Of a stretch of 64,000 nucleotides of DNA, positions 30,462-40,806 are shown one piece after another. The DNA is taken from NCBI GenBank assembly GCA_021399435.1, contig JAJTUP010000068.1, forward strand, positions 1-64,000, read 5' to 3'. The DNA comes from Diaporthe sp. PMI_573. Lineage: Eukaryota; Ascomycota; Sordariomycetes; Diaporthales; Diaporthaceae. The notes under the pieces were generated by a model, which ran no database searches, was not told the origin of the DNA, and was given only the letters and a program-made list of their open reading frames with translations. Within the stretch, counting starts at the first letter, position 1. Each line of letters opens with the position of its first letter. The translations under genes and the position numbers were made by a program.

Positions 30462-33400
30462 CTCTATGGGCGGCTTATCGCTAAAGTCAACGCCGCATTT
30501 GCCGTTCAAAGCGATAACTATCCCTTACGAAAATCTCAAATCCTAGACCCCGGAACAACGATCTCAATCACAAATGACCCCAATCGACTAGCTGATCTCC
30601 AGCCGGCCCTTCCAGGCGACTTCATCTGGTCAGGTGACCGAAAGTTACCAATTTTGGGATATGGAACAATGATAGTCAGGCTGACAAGAACTCGAGCCCT
30701 GTTGCTTGAAGATGTAGCCTACTGTCCCCGACTCCTCACAACTCTAGTCTCCTTACGTCAGCTACGGAAGAAAGGACTCTATTGGGATAACAGACGTGAT
30801 CCAACGACCCTCCGTCATTCCGATCAGACAATCGCCTGCCCGATCAAGGACCTATACGGTCAATACGTCATTGAATACCAACCGGCAGAGATGACCCCGG
30901 CGGTTTGGGCAGCCCACAAGTTCACCTCTCACACTAAGAGGGCTCCTTTAGCGGGAGAAGCCATCCGCTGGCACAACCGCCTAGGGCATCCGGGACCGCA
31001 AGCTCTTGAACACCTCGTCTCAGCATCTCAGGGGGTGCGAATTCGAGGACCAACAACAGTCGAATGTGACGCCTGTGGCCTATCAAAGATCAAGAGACAA
31101 GTCAGACGGGCTCCAAGGCAGTCTGGCCAGAGAGCCGGCGAACGCATCGCTGTCGATTTCCATGACTATGAAGAAGGGATAGGTGGCTATACCTCGCAGA
31201 TGTTGCTTACCTGCCGATCAACGGGATACATTTGGGATTATTACCTCACATCTCGGACAACAGAGGCTATTATCACAGTCTTCAAATCCTTCTTCGAACA
31301 CCTAGAAGTTCAACATAACATTAAGGTCAGAGTCATCGAATGCGACAATGAGATCACAGAGGTCAAACCACAAGTCGGAAACTCCATACGGAACAGAGCT
31401 ATCGTTATCGAGCCCTCGGCACCGTATAGCCAAGCCCAAAACGGCGGCGCCGAGCGCTCAGGGGGTGTGATCAAAGATAAGGAAAGAGCCATGCGAACAG
31501 GCTCTAAGCTCCCTCATCAGCTATGGCCAGAAATCGGCAAAACAGCAGTTTATCTATATAACCGAACGCCAAATTACAAATCAGGCTGGAAAACACCATA
31601 CGATCAACTGCATACTGCAATAGCCAGAGCCAGAGGAATTCCACAACCGGTAAAACAGCCTGACCAAACACATCTAAGGGCATTTGGTTGCAAAGCCTAT
31701 GCCATGACCCCTGAGGCACAACAAAAGCTCAACCGCAAGATGCGGCTCAAACCGAAAGGATGGATCGGCTTCCTAGTTGGATATAGATCCTCGAATATCT
31801 ACAGGATCTGGATCCCGACAATCAATCGGATAATCAGCACCCGAGACGTCATTTTTAATGAAGACGAGGGCTGTAACGGAGACTGGGAAAACTTCAAGGA
31901 TGACCTCTTAGAGGCAGACTTGGAAGAAATCGCACGAATTGCATCCCTCCAACCAGACGAACCAATTGATCAGCCAGAAGCTGAAGACTCTATTGAGGTG
32001 GCTTTTCCTGAAGAAGAAGATGAACTCACACCGAACCATCTCATAGTGGCGATTGACGAAATCTCACAGGCAAAGAGGGCAGAATACGAAGACTTCCTCA
32101 CGCCTCCAGATACACCGCCATCTGCCCTACTCGCACAATTACCTCAAAATGTGTCAGAACAAGGGAACAGAACTATCACATGGCAAGCAGCTTTTCTAGC
32201 TGGAACCAAATCTCCTATGCAAATCTCAACAGAACGAAAGATCCGTCAAGGGGTAAAAGTGCATAGAAGTGCATTACCTCCGGCACCAATGAAGCATCAA
32301 GATCTCATAGGACATCCATTGGAAAACCTCTTCCAGAAGGCTGAAGAAATTCATCTTCAAAGCCATAAGGAAATGAGGTCATGGACTGAGATCCGAGCCA
32401 AGGACCCTCGAGCATTTGATCAACAGGTCCTAGGCTGTATGTGGGTGTACGTCTATAAAACAGACAAACACGGTTACTTTCAGAAATGCAAGGCCCGGCT
32501 AGTGGTGCGAGGAGACCAACAAGCAAAAGGGAAGCTGCAAGACACATACGCAGCTACCTTAGCCGGAAGGTCCTTTCGGACCTTGATAGCTATTGCAGCA
32601 AAATTTGATCTAGAAATGGTCCAATACGATGTGGTCAACGCATTCGTACATGCCCCAATTGATCAAGACATCTTCATGCAGATGCCTCCAGGCTATAAGA
32701 AGGCAGGAACTATCCTAAAGCTCAACAAAGCGCTATACGGACTGAGAGTCTCCCCCTTACTGTGGCAGAAGGAGCTTTCTAGAACCCTCTTAGAGCTGAG
32801 CTACAAACCAGTTCCACACGAGCCTTGCTGCTTCAGAAAAGAAGGAATCCTCTTCTTCGTATATGTCGATGATGTCATTCTGGCCTACAGGAAAACACAA
32901 GAAAACAAAGCTAAGGACCTGATCAGACAACTCCAATTGAGATACAAACTAACAGGCGGCAACCCCGTACAATGGTTCCTTGGAATGGAAGTCATACGGG
33001 ACCGACCTGCGAGGAAGATCTGGCTATCCCAAGCAGCCTATATTGAGAAAATTGCAAACCTAGCTAATAAAGGAACAGCTACAGTACCAATGACTCAGTT
33101 AGAGCTACGGCCTGCAACAGGGCTAGCAACCCCAGCAGAAATTCAACGATACCAACGCAAGATCGGATCAATCCTCTATATCGCAGTCAACACCCGACCC
33201 GACATAGCCTTTGCCATCTCCAGATTGGCCAGATTCCTCACCAATCCAAGTCAAATACACCAAGAAGCGGCTGACCGCGTCATCCACTACCTCACACACA
33301 CAAAGAACCTAGCCCTATCCTTCGGAGGGCCTGGCGGTCTCAGCATTGCTAGCGATGCCTCTTTTGCCGACAACACAACTGATCGGAAGAGCTCGCAGGC

Positions 33401-33857
33401 ATACACCATCAAGCTGTTCAACGGACTGATCGGATGGAGAGCCAGCAAACAAGACACGGTCACAACATCAACAACAGAAGCAGAGCTCCTAGCCCTAGCA
33501 CAGGCAGCTAAGGAATCTCTCTTTGTGAGCCGACTGCTCAAGGAGCTGACAGTTCAACTGGATGACTTGACTATCCAGATTGACTGCGATAACACTCAGA
33601 CTATCAACCTCGTGACGGCTGAGATAGCTACTTTGAGGACCAAGTTGCGGCATGTTGATATCCACAATCACTGGCTCAGACAGGAGGTTCAACGAGGGAA
33701 AATTCAAGTCAAATACGTCAAATCAACAGACATAGTCGCAGATGGCCTGACGAAAGCACTTCCAGCCGGAAAATGGAACCGCTTTTTATATCAACTTGGA
33801 TTAGAAGACGTTAGGAAGAAGCTCCAGAAGGACGAAGAAGGGCTTCAGACTCAATGA
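30462..33857 (+). CDS. Copia Pol polyprotein, copy 2 (expressed by UGA readthrough?)
   Basis: 1131 codons in the gag frame after the UGA. In order: short protease region with a DPGTT motif (a DSG variant) within 40 residues; pre-integrase zinc region (WHNRLGHPG ... CDACGLSK); integrase core (VDFHDY, ECDNE, GGAERS); acidic linker; RVT_2 reverse transcriptase (CKARLVVRGDQQ, VNAFVHAP, ALYGLRVSP, catalytic YVDDV); RNase H (SDASFAD, STTEAELLAL, DIVADGLTKAL). Stop TGA at 33855-33857, 24 bp before the 3' LTR. No separate ATG suits a free pol start before the protease, since the first Met lies after it, so a Gag-Pol fusion by readthrough is the simplest model. Confidence 0.88.
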   Translation, partial: LYGRLIAKVNAAFAVQSDNYPLRKSQILDPGTTISITNDPNRLADLQPALPGDFIWSGDRKLPILGYGTMIVRLTRTRALLLEDVAYCPRLLTTLVSLRQLRKKGLYWDNRRDPTTLRHSDQTIACPIKDLYGQYVIEYQPAEMTPAVWAAHKFTSHTKRAPLAGEAIRWHNRLGHPGPQALEHLVSASQGVRIRGPTTVECDACGLSKIKRQVRRAPRQSGQRAGERIAVDFHDYEEGIGGYTSQMLLTCRSTGYIWDYYLTSRTTEAIITVFKSFFEHLEVQHNIKVRVIECDNEITEVKPQVGNSIRNRAIVIEPSAPYSQAQNGGAERSGGVIKDKERAMRTGSKLPHQLWPEIGKTAVYLYNRTPNYKSGWKTPYDQLHTAIARARGIPQPVKQPDQTHLRAFGCKAYAMTPEAQQKLNRKMRLKPKGWIGFLVGYRSSNIYRIWIPTINRIISTRDVIFNEDEGCNGDWENFKDDLLEADLEEIARIASLQPDEPIDQPEAEDSIEVAFPEEEDELTPNHLIVAIDEISQAKRAEYEDFLTPPDTPPSALLAQLPQNVSEQGNRTITWQAAFLAGTKSPMQISTERKIRQGVKVHRSALPPAPMKHQDLIGHPLENLFQKAEEIHLQSHKEMRSWTEIRAKDPRAFDQQVLGCMWVYVYKTDKHGYFQKCKARLVVRGDQQAKGKLQDTYAATLAGRSFRTLIAIAAKFDLEMVQYDVVNAFVHAPIDQDIFMQMPPGYKKAGTILKLNKALYGLRVSPLLWQKELSRTLLELSYKPVPHEPCCFRKEGILFFVYVDDVILAYRKTQENKAKDLIRQLQLRYKLTGGNPVQWFLGMEVIRDRPARKIWLSQAAYIEKIANLANKGTATVPMTQLELRPATGLATPAEIQRYQRKIGSILYIAVNTRPDIAFAISRLARFLTNPSQIHQEAADRVIHYLTHTKNLALSFGGPGGLSIASDASFADNTTDRKSSQAYTIKLFNGLIGWRASKQDTVTTSTTEAELLALAQAAKESLFVSRLLKELTVQLDDLTIQIDCDNTQTINLVTAEIATLRTKLRHVDIHNHWLRQEVQRGKIQVKYVKSTDIVADGLTKALPAGKWNRFLYQLGLEDVRKKLQKDEEGLQTQ

Positions 33858-33872
33858 GAAGTCATTGAATCT

Positions 33873-33881
33873 GAGGGGGTG
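33873..33881 (+). other. Polypurine tract of copia copy 2
   Basis: GAGGGGGTG abutting the 3' LTR; primes plus-strand DNA synthesis in LTR elements. Confidence 0.7.
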
Positions 33882-34087
33882 TGTCAGATACGTCAGAGGC
33901 GAAAGTTGCCACCTGTTGCCACCTATTGCCACCTATTGCCACCTATTGCCACGAGGCTTAGCAATCAGCTTCTAGCTGATTCTATACAGAAGAGAAAGGG
34001 TATATAAAGCTTGCCCTGAAACCTCAAGACAGAGGGGGCAAAAAAAAGACAATACAGAATATACAATTTTCACCCTAATATTTGACA
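33882..34087 (+). repeat. 3' LTR of copia copy 2
   Basis: 206 bp, appears the same as the 5' LTR, followed by the aaatc target duplication. Confidence 0.95.
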
Positions 34088-34296
34088 AAATCAGTTATTG
34101 GTCTTCCGATTTCTAAGATTAACGCTTCTATTTCAGCGATTTGAGTGCTAAGTTCAAGAAACGGGGACTTTTGCAGCTATTTATGATTCAGCTTTCGCAT
34201 TCCTAAATCAAGCCAAAGGTTTCGAGATTGGATATAAATGTGGTTCAGCAGACGTGCTCAGGCCGCTCGCTGTCGTATCGACAATTGTAATAAAAC

Positions 34297-36219
34297 ATGG
34301 ATCAAGAAGCAGGTCGGAGCTCCGCTGACAAGAGAGTGGTCAAGGATGGTGACGAAGACCCCTGGTTACTTGCACCTGGAAGGACACGCGCACAAAGGCG
34401 AGAGGCTCAGCTTCGATCGCAATCGACGGCGAAGTCCGAAGACTTTCTAACAGACAAGTACCGCGAAGAACTTACAGTCCGTGATATCAGAAGGATTCTC
34501 AAGAAAGAAAAAATCGCGTTCGACTCACGGGCCAAAAAGAAGGATCTACTTGATGTCTTAGAACAGCACAAGCCAAAGGAGGGTTTAAAAGAGACCCTAC
34601 GACATCCTTCCGAGCATTCCCCTCGAGGAAGTACTCATGCACCGGACCATCCGCACGATTACGTAACAAAGAGTGAAGATCAGGTGCAAAACCTTACGTC
34701 TCAGACGCAATCGACACCGCAAGCAGTACGTACTGTCGGAGAACAAGTACCCTGGAAGCATCAAATTCAGACGGGTATAACACAGAGAGAATCAGCACCC
34801 GACCCACGCAAGCAAGGTTTGAAACGGAGGGCAGAAAATGAAATCGTAGAAAGTGTACCAGGACAAGAGACCAGACATGACGTAAAAAAAAGAAGGATTG
34901 AACACGGCCAGCCAGATAGATTGCATTCGTTACAGGGTGAAAATGACCCAACCGACGACCTCAAACGTTCTTTGAAACGGAAGAAAACAAAAGCGAGCGA
35001 AGATAACACACCTGGGGACAAAGCCGAGCACCGGAACAAAAGAAGAAAGATTGGCCGCGACGGTCTGGGTAATGCACCATTAGATGACAAGCGTCAATCA
35101 GACCAGCTCCACCCGCCTGGACTACATTCGAAACGCAGGGCATCGTGTGAACTCGAAGAAGATGCGCCTGGACGCAGAATAGGACATAACGCAAAGAAAA
35201 GAAAGATCGGCCACGACAATCCAGGTGATGTATTGATGGAAGGTAAGGCCACAGGTGTACAGCGGAGAAAGTCTCGAGACGACTCAACCGTGCAGCACCA
35301 TGAAAGTGAGATCGAGTCAGACGATAGATCAGTGGACACAATATTGCAAAGAGAACGAGATCGTTGGCAATATGCCCGAGATGGAGACGGTGATGTAGCT
35401 ATGAGTGGTGCAAGTCCACCGGCAGAGCAGGTCGGACGGGGAGATCTGGAACAAGGCATAATCCACGAGAATACCACAAACTCAAGTGGATTAGAAAGAG
35501 ACCACAACGACGGGGCATTCGGCAAAGCAAATATTAATAACATGGAATCTCAAGATGATGAAAAGACAGCACATGACAAAAGAAGCAGTCAGCACAGATA
35601 TCCCAGCCAGAATCCTAACGACAAAAGCAATAACCCAAATCCGACTAATGAAGCTAAAGACGAGGCATATGATGAGAGTGTGAGGGTTGATGTAAAGAGT
35701 TTTTACGAGTGGAAAAACGGCTTCTTTCGGATTAGAATTCAAGATCCGGAGTCAATTCAGGATGCGGAAGCACGGGTCGAGGGGAAGATGCGGGTAAAAG
35801 GACACACAATGATCTCATTGGACCCGATCCCCCCGATAAATGGCCGCCCAAGGAGATATTATGCGGTCAAAAATAGCTTCATACCCATGGATCCCCAGGA
35901 TATACCTACCTTACAGATGGGTACGCGAGCTGACCTGAAGGAACTCAAGAAGGGCGCAGTCCCAGAAGGGGCGTGCTATATGATTTTACCATCACACACT
36001 TTTAAATGGGCGGGTTTTCGAGACAGCTTCCACCAAAGAACAGATCCGACCAAGCCAACGTGGTTTCCTGTCACTGAGTGTCTTCCTCGCTTCCAGGCAA
36101 ACACTCACGCACTATTGCAGCAAACTTGGAAGCTAGCAGGCCAGACAGAGCCCGGAGCCATGCGACTAGGCAAGACCAACAATAAAAACCGCGCTAACAA
36201 ACATGATGCTGTAAGCTGA
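34297..36219 (+). CDS. SAP-domain protein with lysine/arginine-rich repeats; unknown C-terminal domain
   Basis: Uninterrupted 640-residue frame, ATG at 34297, 210 bp downstream of the copia 3' LTR. Residues ~56-92 resemble a SAP/HeH DNA-binding fold (REELTVRDIRRILKKEKI, KKDLLDVLEQH). Residues ~174-316 hold three diverged repeats of about 45 residues, each with a basic block (KKRRI, KRRKIGRD, KKRKIGHD) after a PG; they look like nuclear localisation signals. An acidic/polar stretch follows. Residues ~461-612 form a conserved-looking domain I do not recognise (SFYEWKNGFFRIRI, GRPRRYYAVKNSFIP, ACYMILPSHTFKWAGF). Inferred: a nuclear, DNA- or chromatin-associated protein. It appears intact inside a decayed, AT-rich region. 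Confidence 0.7.
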   Translation: MDQEAGRSSADKRVVKDGDEDPWLLAPGRTRAQRREAQLRSQSTAKSEDFLTDKYREELTVRDIRRILKKEKIAFDSRAKKKDLLDVLEQHKPKEGLKETLRHPSEHSPRGSTHAPDHPHDYVTKSEDQVQNLTSQTQSTPQAVRTVGEQVPWKHQIQTGITQRESAPDPRKQGLKRRAENEIVESVPGQETRHDVKKRRIEHGQPDRLHSLQGENDPTDDLKRSLKRKKTKASEDNTPGDKAEHRNKRRKIGRDGLGNAPLDDKRQSDQLHPPGLHSKRRASCELEEDAPGRRIGHNAKKRKIGHDNPGDVLMEGKATGVQRRKSRDDSTVQHHESEIESDDRSVDTILQRERDRWQYARDGDGDVAMSGASPPAEQVGRGDLEQGIIHENTTNSSGLERDHNDGAFGKANINNMESQDDEKTAHDKRSSQHRYPSQNPNDKSNNPNPTNEAKDEAYDESVRVDVKSFYEWKNGFFRIRIQDPESIQDAEARVEGKMRVKGHTMISLDPIPPINGRPRRYYAVKNSFIPMDPQDIPTLQMGTRADLKELKKGAVPEGACYMILPSHTFKWAGFRDSFHQRTDPTKPTWFPVTECLPRFQANTHALLQQTWKLAGQTEPGAMRLGKTNNKNRANKHDAVS

Positions 36220-37499
36220 ATTTTGCTTCACTAGGTTCGAAGCTTTGGTTTGTTTTTCTAACTATCAAATTAACTTGATTCAATTATAACCTTGATGAGC
36301 CTTTATTTGTATATTAAATTATTATTCGTTCCATTCTGCAGGGCCTTACGCACCGTACGTTTGTTGATGAAGTACTTGAGCATATAATAGTTGAACCCCC
36401 TAACCCAAAACAGGCCTATAAACAGGCTGACATAAAAATACTTGAAACTGTCTATGTTTAGAGCGGGCCGCTTAGATATAGCCGAGCCAATGAATCAGGA
36501 CAAATTGGGAACAATTAAGGCCACGTGCCACAATTGTATTCTGAACCTACTGTTATTGGCATTTTTTTTTTTTTAAACGCTGGGTGTTTAAGCGTTTACC
36601 ACTGTATGAAGGGACCGCCTACATACTTACGGAAGGTCTGCAGCCAGTTCTTGAGATATGGATTTCGAAAAGTCGCGAGTGGCACTCGGGGAACTCAAGG
36701 CCCTTTTTAAGGAACTTGGAAGCATACAGATTATTGTTAAATCCTCTGTACTATATTTACACGGGCTCTTTCTAAAAAAGCCTGGCTGCCTAATTTAATA
36801 AACCAGGCTGCATTCGTTCTATCCATTGGCTCAGCATAGCCATAGAGTCCCGGTCAGACCTCTTGCTAGAAGCAGAAATGTGGTATATGCTTTCGACTTT
36901 GATTTGGCTCAAAACTAAAGAAGAAAAAGAACAGAAAAGAAAAGAGAGAAAAAACATGAAAGGAAGTTAGAACTAGATCTTCCTGTAAAACATAACGTGG
37001 CAAGGTTGTCTCTAGGAAAGTAGAAACGGCGACCTGCGCCCTTGCGTCAAAGCAGGGCGCAGGGATTTTAGTTTGAAGAGTGATGATTTTGAGTTTTGGT
37101 AGCTATAAGAATAGCTACAACTGCGGTGCCTTCTAGGAAGATTTGGAAGAAACAAACCCCGATTACGTTTCCTCCGCAGTGGTTAATGCGTTTCGGGGCA
37201 CAATACCCCCATCATTGGTATCTTGCAAAAGGTTCGACAGGTGGAAGAGAATTCATGTGGTGCCTTGTTCTGAATTAGACAATCTTGCTTTGTATCCTTG
37301 TTTTTTTATAAGTGTCTAAACTTCTAGGTTCTTCGGTTGGCATTTCCGTTGGCTTTGGGTTTTTTTTTTCATTTTAAACTTGGATGTAAGATATCATTTC
37401 ACCAGTTTGATTTTCAGATAAAGTACTGACAGATAACTTGTGCTGGCTCTCTTTTAAGTCTACAATCAGTGCTCGTTAATTCCCACGCTGTTCTTGGGT
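36220..37499. other. AT-rich intergenic region
   Basis: No gene recognised. Poly-T tracts near 36561-36574 and 37361-37369; otherwise featureless. Confidence 0.45.
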
Positions 37500-37876
37500 T
37501 CTAAAAGACATCTTTGGCAATGGTAAGGAGGTGTTTACTTCCCAATAATCATAGGTAGGCACTCGGTATGCGCCAGGTCTCTTCTCCCCGGCCAGGTTGG
37601 CCTCTGTGAAGCCTTGTTCTCTCGCTTTCGTCTCCCAGTAGTGTCTTGGACTCTCTGGCCATTTACAATGACTTGGCTGCCGAACTGACGGAATATGCTC
37701 TGTGCTGTGACAATCGCTATTGGTCTTGACCCAGATGACAAGGATAGAATCTCCTGGCTGACGAGGTCGTCCTTTTCTGATAGGCTGATTCTAAATGCCA
37801 ATATAATTACTTCTGAAAATGTTGAAACCTCAATTTTAAAGTTAAGAGTCAAGCTACCGCATTCCATGTCGACCAC
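37500..37876 (-). pseudogene. Rsc7/Npl6-like chromatin-remodelling subunit remnant
   Basis: Minus strand. KDDLVSQEILSL, PIAIVTAQSIFRQFGSQ and VIVNGQRVQD correspond to the conserved core of fungal Rsc7/Swp82-type proteins. A frame break right after VQD moves the continuation to another frame, which reads YWETKAREQGF, then GAYRVPTYDYW. Both flanks of the gene are absent. Known: Rsc7 is a non-catalytic subunit of the RSC remodeller. Here it is a non-functional piece, perhaps of a paralogous family carried in accessory DNA. Confidence 0.6.
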
Positions 37877-38303
37877 CGATCAACATCACAGTGGCTTAAA
37901 ACTTCCAGGCTATTTATTTAATTTCATCAAATGCAGCGCCTTTATATAATATCAACTTTGAAGGTCAGATAGGGTTTAAATATCCATACGTTTGTACAGG
38001 CATTTCATTCGCTTATCGCTAGGTTGCACATGCAAGCCTTGTAATGCGTACGCTAGGATAGCGATCATTTTCGCAAATCAAAAAGTTATACTGAAACCCC
38101 CCACGGCATTTACTAGGTCTTCATCAACAATGTATGCACAAAAATAAAGAATCGCTGTTTACTTGTCCAACATTGTTGATGTTATAATGAATATTACGAT
38201 TACTACGTTCCTTACTCTAGCAATGGGCTGACCCAAGTCTAGTCTAACAACATCTATAACTCATACAATTCTTCTACTTGGCTGATACGCTGACAAAGGA
38301 CAT
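37877..38303. other. Gap between gene remnants
   Basis: Nothing recognised. Confidence 0.4.
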
Positions 38304-38516
38304 CTAAGCATGACCTGGTGCCAGCTTCTTGCCTTTCACATTCTTCCACTCAATTCCAAGAGCTCCAAAGATACTCAAGCAACTCAAGATTAAAGCAATC
38401 TTGAAAGTTTCGACAAGTGCCAGATTGTAAATTTTGGAAGTATTATCAGTAATGGGCATCACTGTGGTTAATATTGTAGCTGGAATATATACCTTGCGAC
38501 AATTTAATGGAGACAC
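38304..38516 (-). pseudogene. MFS transporter C-terminal remnant
   Basis: ETFKIALILSCLSIFGALGI followed by EWKNVKGKK matches the last membrane helix and cytosolic tail of fungal DHA-type MFS efflux pumps. Only ~50 residues remain; no upstream helices were found. Confidence 0.5.
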
Positions 38517-39446
38517 CTATACACAATCTGTGGGTTTGAGGGCAGTCCAAGGGGCCTTACGCCCGGCCCGGCTGTGGCCAATCAGAAGGGCCGGTCTGGC
38601 TTAGTCAGCAGAAGGGCTGGCTACTACACCAAGCGCCTCGGCGCCCACGATGGCGATAGCTTCCCTTCTTCCTTCGGTAGCAAGAATCGAACCCGTACCC
38701 AGACGTACGGCTTTTGCTCGCCTATTTGCACGTGCAAAGACCCCCTGACCTACGGCATCAGGGCCGTACCAACAAGTCCTTTGGTTGCAGAAGACTATTG
38801 CTGAGCTCAAGTCCAATATTGTGAATATTGTTGAATGTGGATTTCCTATGCGCTGGCTAAATGTAAGGACATTTCTGACTCACAGAAGGACCTCCTAGTG
38901 AGAAAATTGTGCACGACTCTGAGTACCGCCCTCACGGCGTCTTCCATGTAATAGGCTGTATGTCAGGCACAGACTTCGGTAAGTATTCTGAATTTTTGCC
39001 TGCTCTGTGCTTACAGATACTAGCTTTAACTACGGGGAGTAGGAGGATCGGAAGGAGGATGCTGGAGAATAATTAAATTAGGTTATACCAATACCGTCAG
39101 ACACGTACGTACTGATTCTTCGGATTGAAGTAAGGCGGCTCAATTGGGCGCCCGTCTTTTTCTGATTGCTCGTTGTTTCTAGAGTATGATAGGTCAGCCA
39201 TCATCAGCGTGTCTCCGGTCCTACGAACTCTAACAGCAACGCATACCGCTTGCGGGCGGACACTTCATCTTCACGGGCCACACTCTGTCAGCTACCACTA
39301 TATCATTGGAGCGTTGGATGGCACCCAGAGAATCATATCACTTGCGTGAGTATTACACCATAGGTTCCTACTCAAAGTACCTTGGAGGCCTCACCTGATG
39401 GTTCTCGCCGCTTCCAGGCTTCCTTGTTCTTCGATTGGCTGCCGAG
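38517..39446. other. Intergenic, with a tRNA-like B-box string
   Basis: The minus strand at about 38684-38697 reads GGTTCGATTCTTGC, like a tRNA B box, but no cloverleaf can be folded around it. No gene supported. Confidence 0.4.
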
Positions 39447-39455
39447 TATATATAA
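39447..39455 (+). promoter_or_regulatory. TATA box upstream of the Gly/Ser-rich secreted protein relic
   Basis: TATATATAA, 216 bp before the ATG at 39671. Confidence 0.4.
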
Positions 39456-39670
39456 CAGCTCAACTTCCACTCACAAGGCACTTCTCACAATCTCCGTCCG
39501 CCACACGCTCTTACCTCCCCAAGATTCGAGTCCTACAATCTTTCTACCTGGTCAACCACACAGCCCGTCTTAGCCTCAGACGGCGCACTGACATCTGCGA
39601 TTGCTTACCTTCTTGTTTGCAATTCATAGCATTCTAGAATTTGATTCGCAAAAGAACCACGCAACCAGTC

Positions 39671-40178
39671 ATGAGGGTCGACTCTGTATTCGCAGCCTGC
39701 ACCGCCGTCCAATTAGGCGTCTCGGCTGTTGCTATAACCGAGACGTCCAGCCATACATCATCGCTCGTCCCCGCATCACAACATCAACAACATGATTTTG
39801 AGAACTTGCCCTACGGCGACCTTTGGAAGCGTAAGGACGGCGGCGGCGGCGGAGGTGAAAAGGGAGGAGGTAGATCGGGGATCGCCATCCTTAGAATAAC
39901 CATGAGGCAGCAGTTAGACTTTGAGATCCAGCTGCCCGTCTAGCTCAGGTAGCGGCAAGTCTTCTTGTGGTTCTAGTTCTGGAAGGTCATCATCGTCCTG
40001 GCAAAACAATGTCCTCCTTGAGGTTGTGGCGATGGTCATCAGAGGAAAGATTTGCCTTCAGAGTTATGTCGGAACTTTCGGTTTTAAGATTATTGGAACA
40101 GAGAAATACCAGGGATCACAACTTCTAATGAAGATTATGCGCTATACGTCCATAAGCCGCCGCAAGAGGGCACTATGA
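39671..40178 (+). pseudogene. Gly/Ser-rich secreted protein, degraded
   Basis: The ATG at 39671 opens a signal peptide (MRVDSVFAACTAVQLGVSAV, cleavage near residue 21). The mature part has a dibasic Kex2-type site (DLWKRKDGGGGGG) and a glycine block. The frame then runs into non-homologous residues, while a second frame from about 39921 carries the expected serine-rich continuation (SSSGSGKSSCGSSSGRSSSS). The layout resembles a widespread fungal secreted family (signal, KRK, poly-Gly, poly-Ser; DUF7732-like as I recall it). An unrecognised intron between the two parts is possible; a frameshift is more likely. Confidence 0.5.
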
Positions 40179-40594
40179 GAGTGAATTTCAACACGCACGG
40201 CCCTATTAGAAAACATTTTTAAAATCTACAAAACAGAATGCAGGATGTTTTTAAGGTGTTTTACGGCGATTACGCTGTCCCAGAGGTCCCCATATAAAAG
40301 AAGATCTAAGTCTGTGCTGGTCGAGTTTGATCCAGCTGGACGACCGGGCGTAAGCAAGAACTGGGAAATTTCCAGCAGAGATGTAAGGCATTGTGACTAT
40401 CAGTAGGGAATTTAAAGAGGTTATTATTAAGTATAGGTTCAACTATAAACTCACTCATCATTACCTATAGTCTGCCTATTTTTAGCTACATAGTCAAAGT
40501 GTAATGCTTCTCGTTGCATCTTGTTCTCAGCATCTCGCGGTCTTTCTGGTACCAACTAAGCCTCCTCATACCTCATCTCAGAGCAACTATTCTC
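40179..40594. other. Gap, nothing recognised
   Basis: No gene or repeat recognised. Confidence 0.4.
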
Positions 40595-40806
40595 TTACTT
40601 GGGTGGCGTCTGTTGCTCAGCCGGTGCTTCCTGTGATTCAGCTAGTGCCTGAGCCCCGACTCGCTTTGTCTGATAATGACCAAACATCAATAAAATGACA
40701 GTAGTCACCACAGCGGTGATTATACAGATAGCACCATAGCCAGCCTGTGCCACAGATCCGAAGTAAATGATGTTGTAGTATAGGATGGGATCATGACTTC
40801 TAATAT
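40595..40806 (-). pseudogene. Second MFS transporter C-terminal remnant
   Basis: LYYNIIYFGSVAQAGYGAIC followed by a hydrophobic helix (IITAVVTTVILLMFGHY) and a polar Gln-rich tail with a stop at 40595-40597. Resembles the last transmembrane helix of fungal MFS permeases, from a different transporter than the 38304-38516 piece. Confidence 0.45.

Larger units (their letters stand above)
28981..34087 (+). mobile_element. Ty1/copia LTR retrotransposon, copy 2 (intact)
   Basis: 5107-bp element with two 206-bp LTRs and a perfect 5-bp target duplication (aaatc at 28976-28980 and 34088-34092). Gag and Pol are open apart from the in-frame UGA between them. Polypurine tract gagggggtg at 33873-33881. 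No classical plant-type primer-binding site (TGGTATCAGAGC) is seen after the 5' LTR, so the primer tRNA is unknown. Confidence 0.95.

Noticed and set aside
38660..38760. Possible tRNA gene (minus strand, B-box-like GGTTCGATTCTTGC)
   Set aside because: The T-stem does not pair properly, and no acceptor or anticodon stems could be folded around it.
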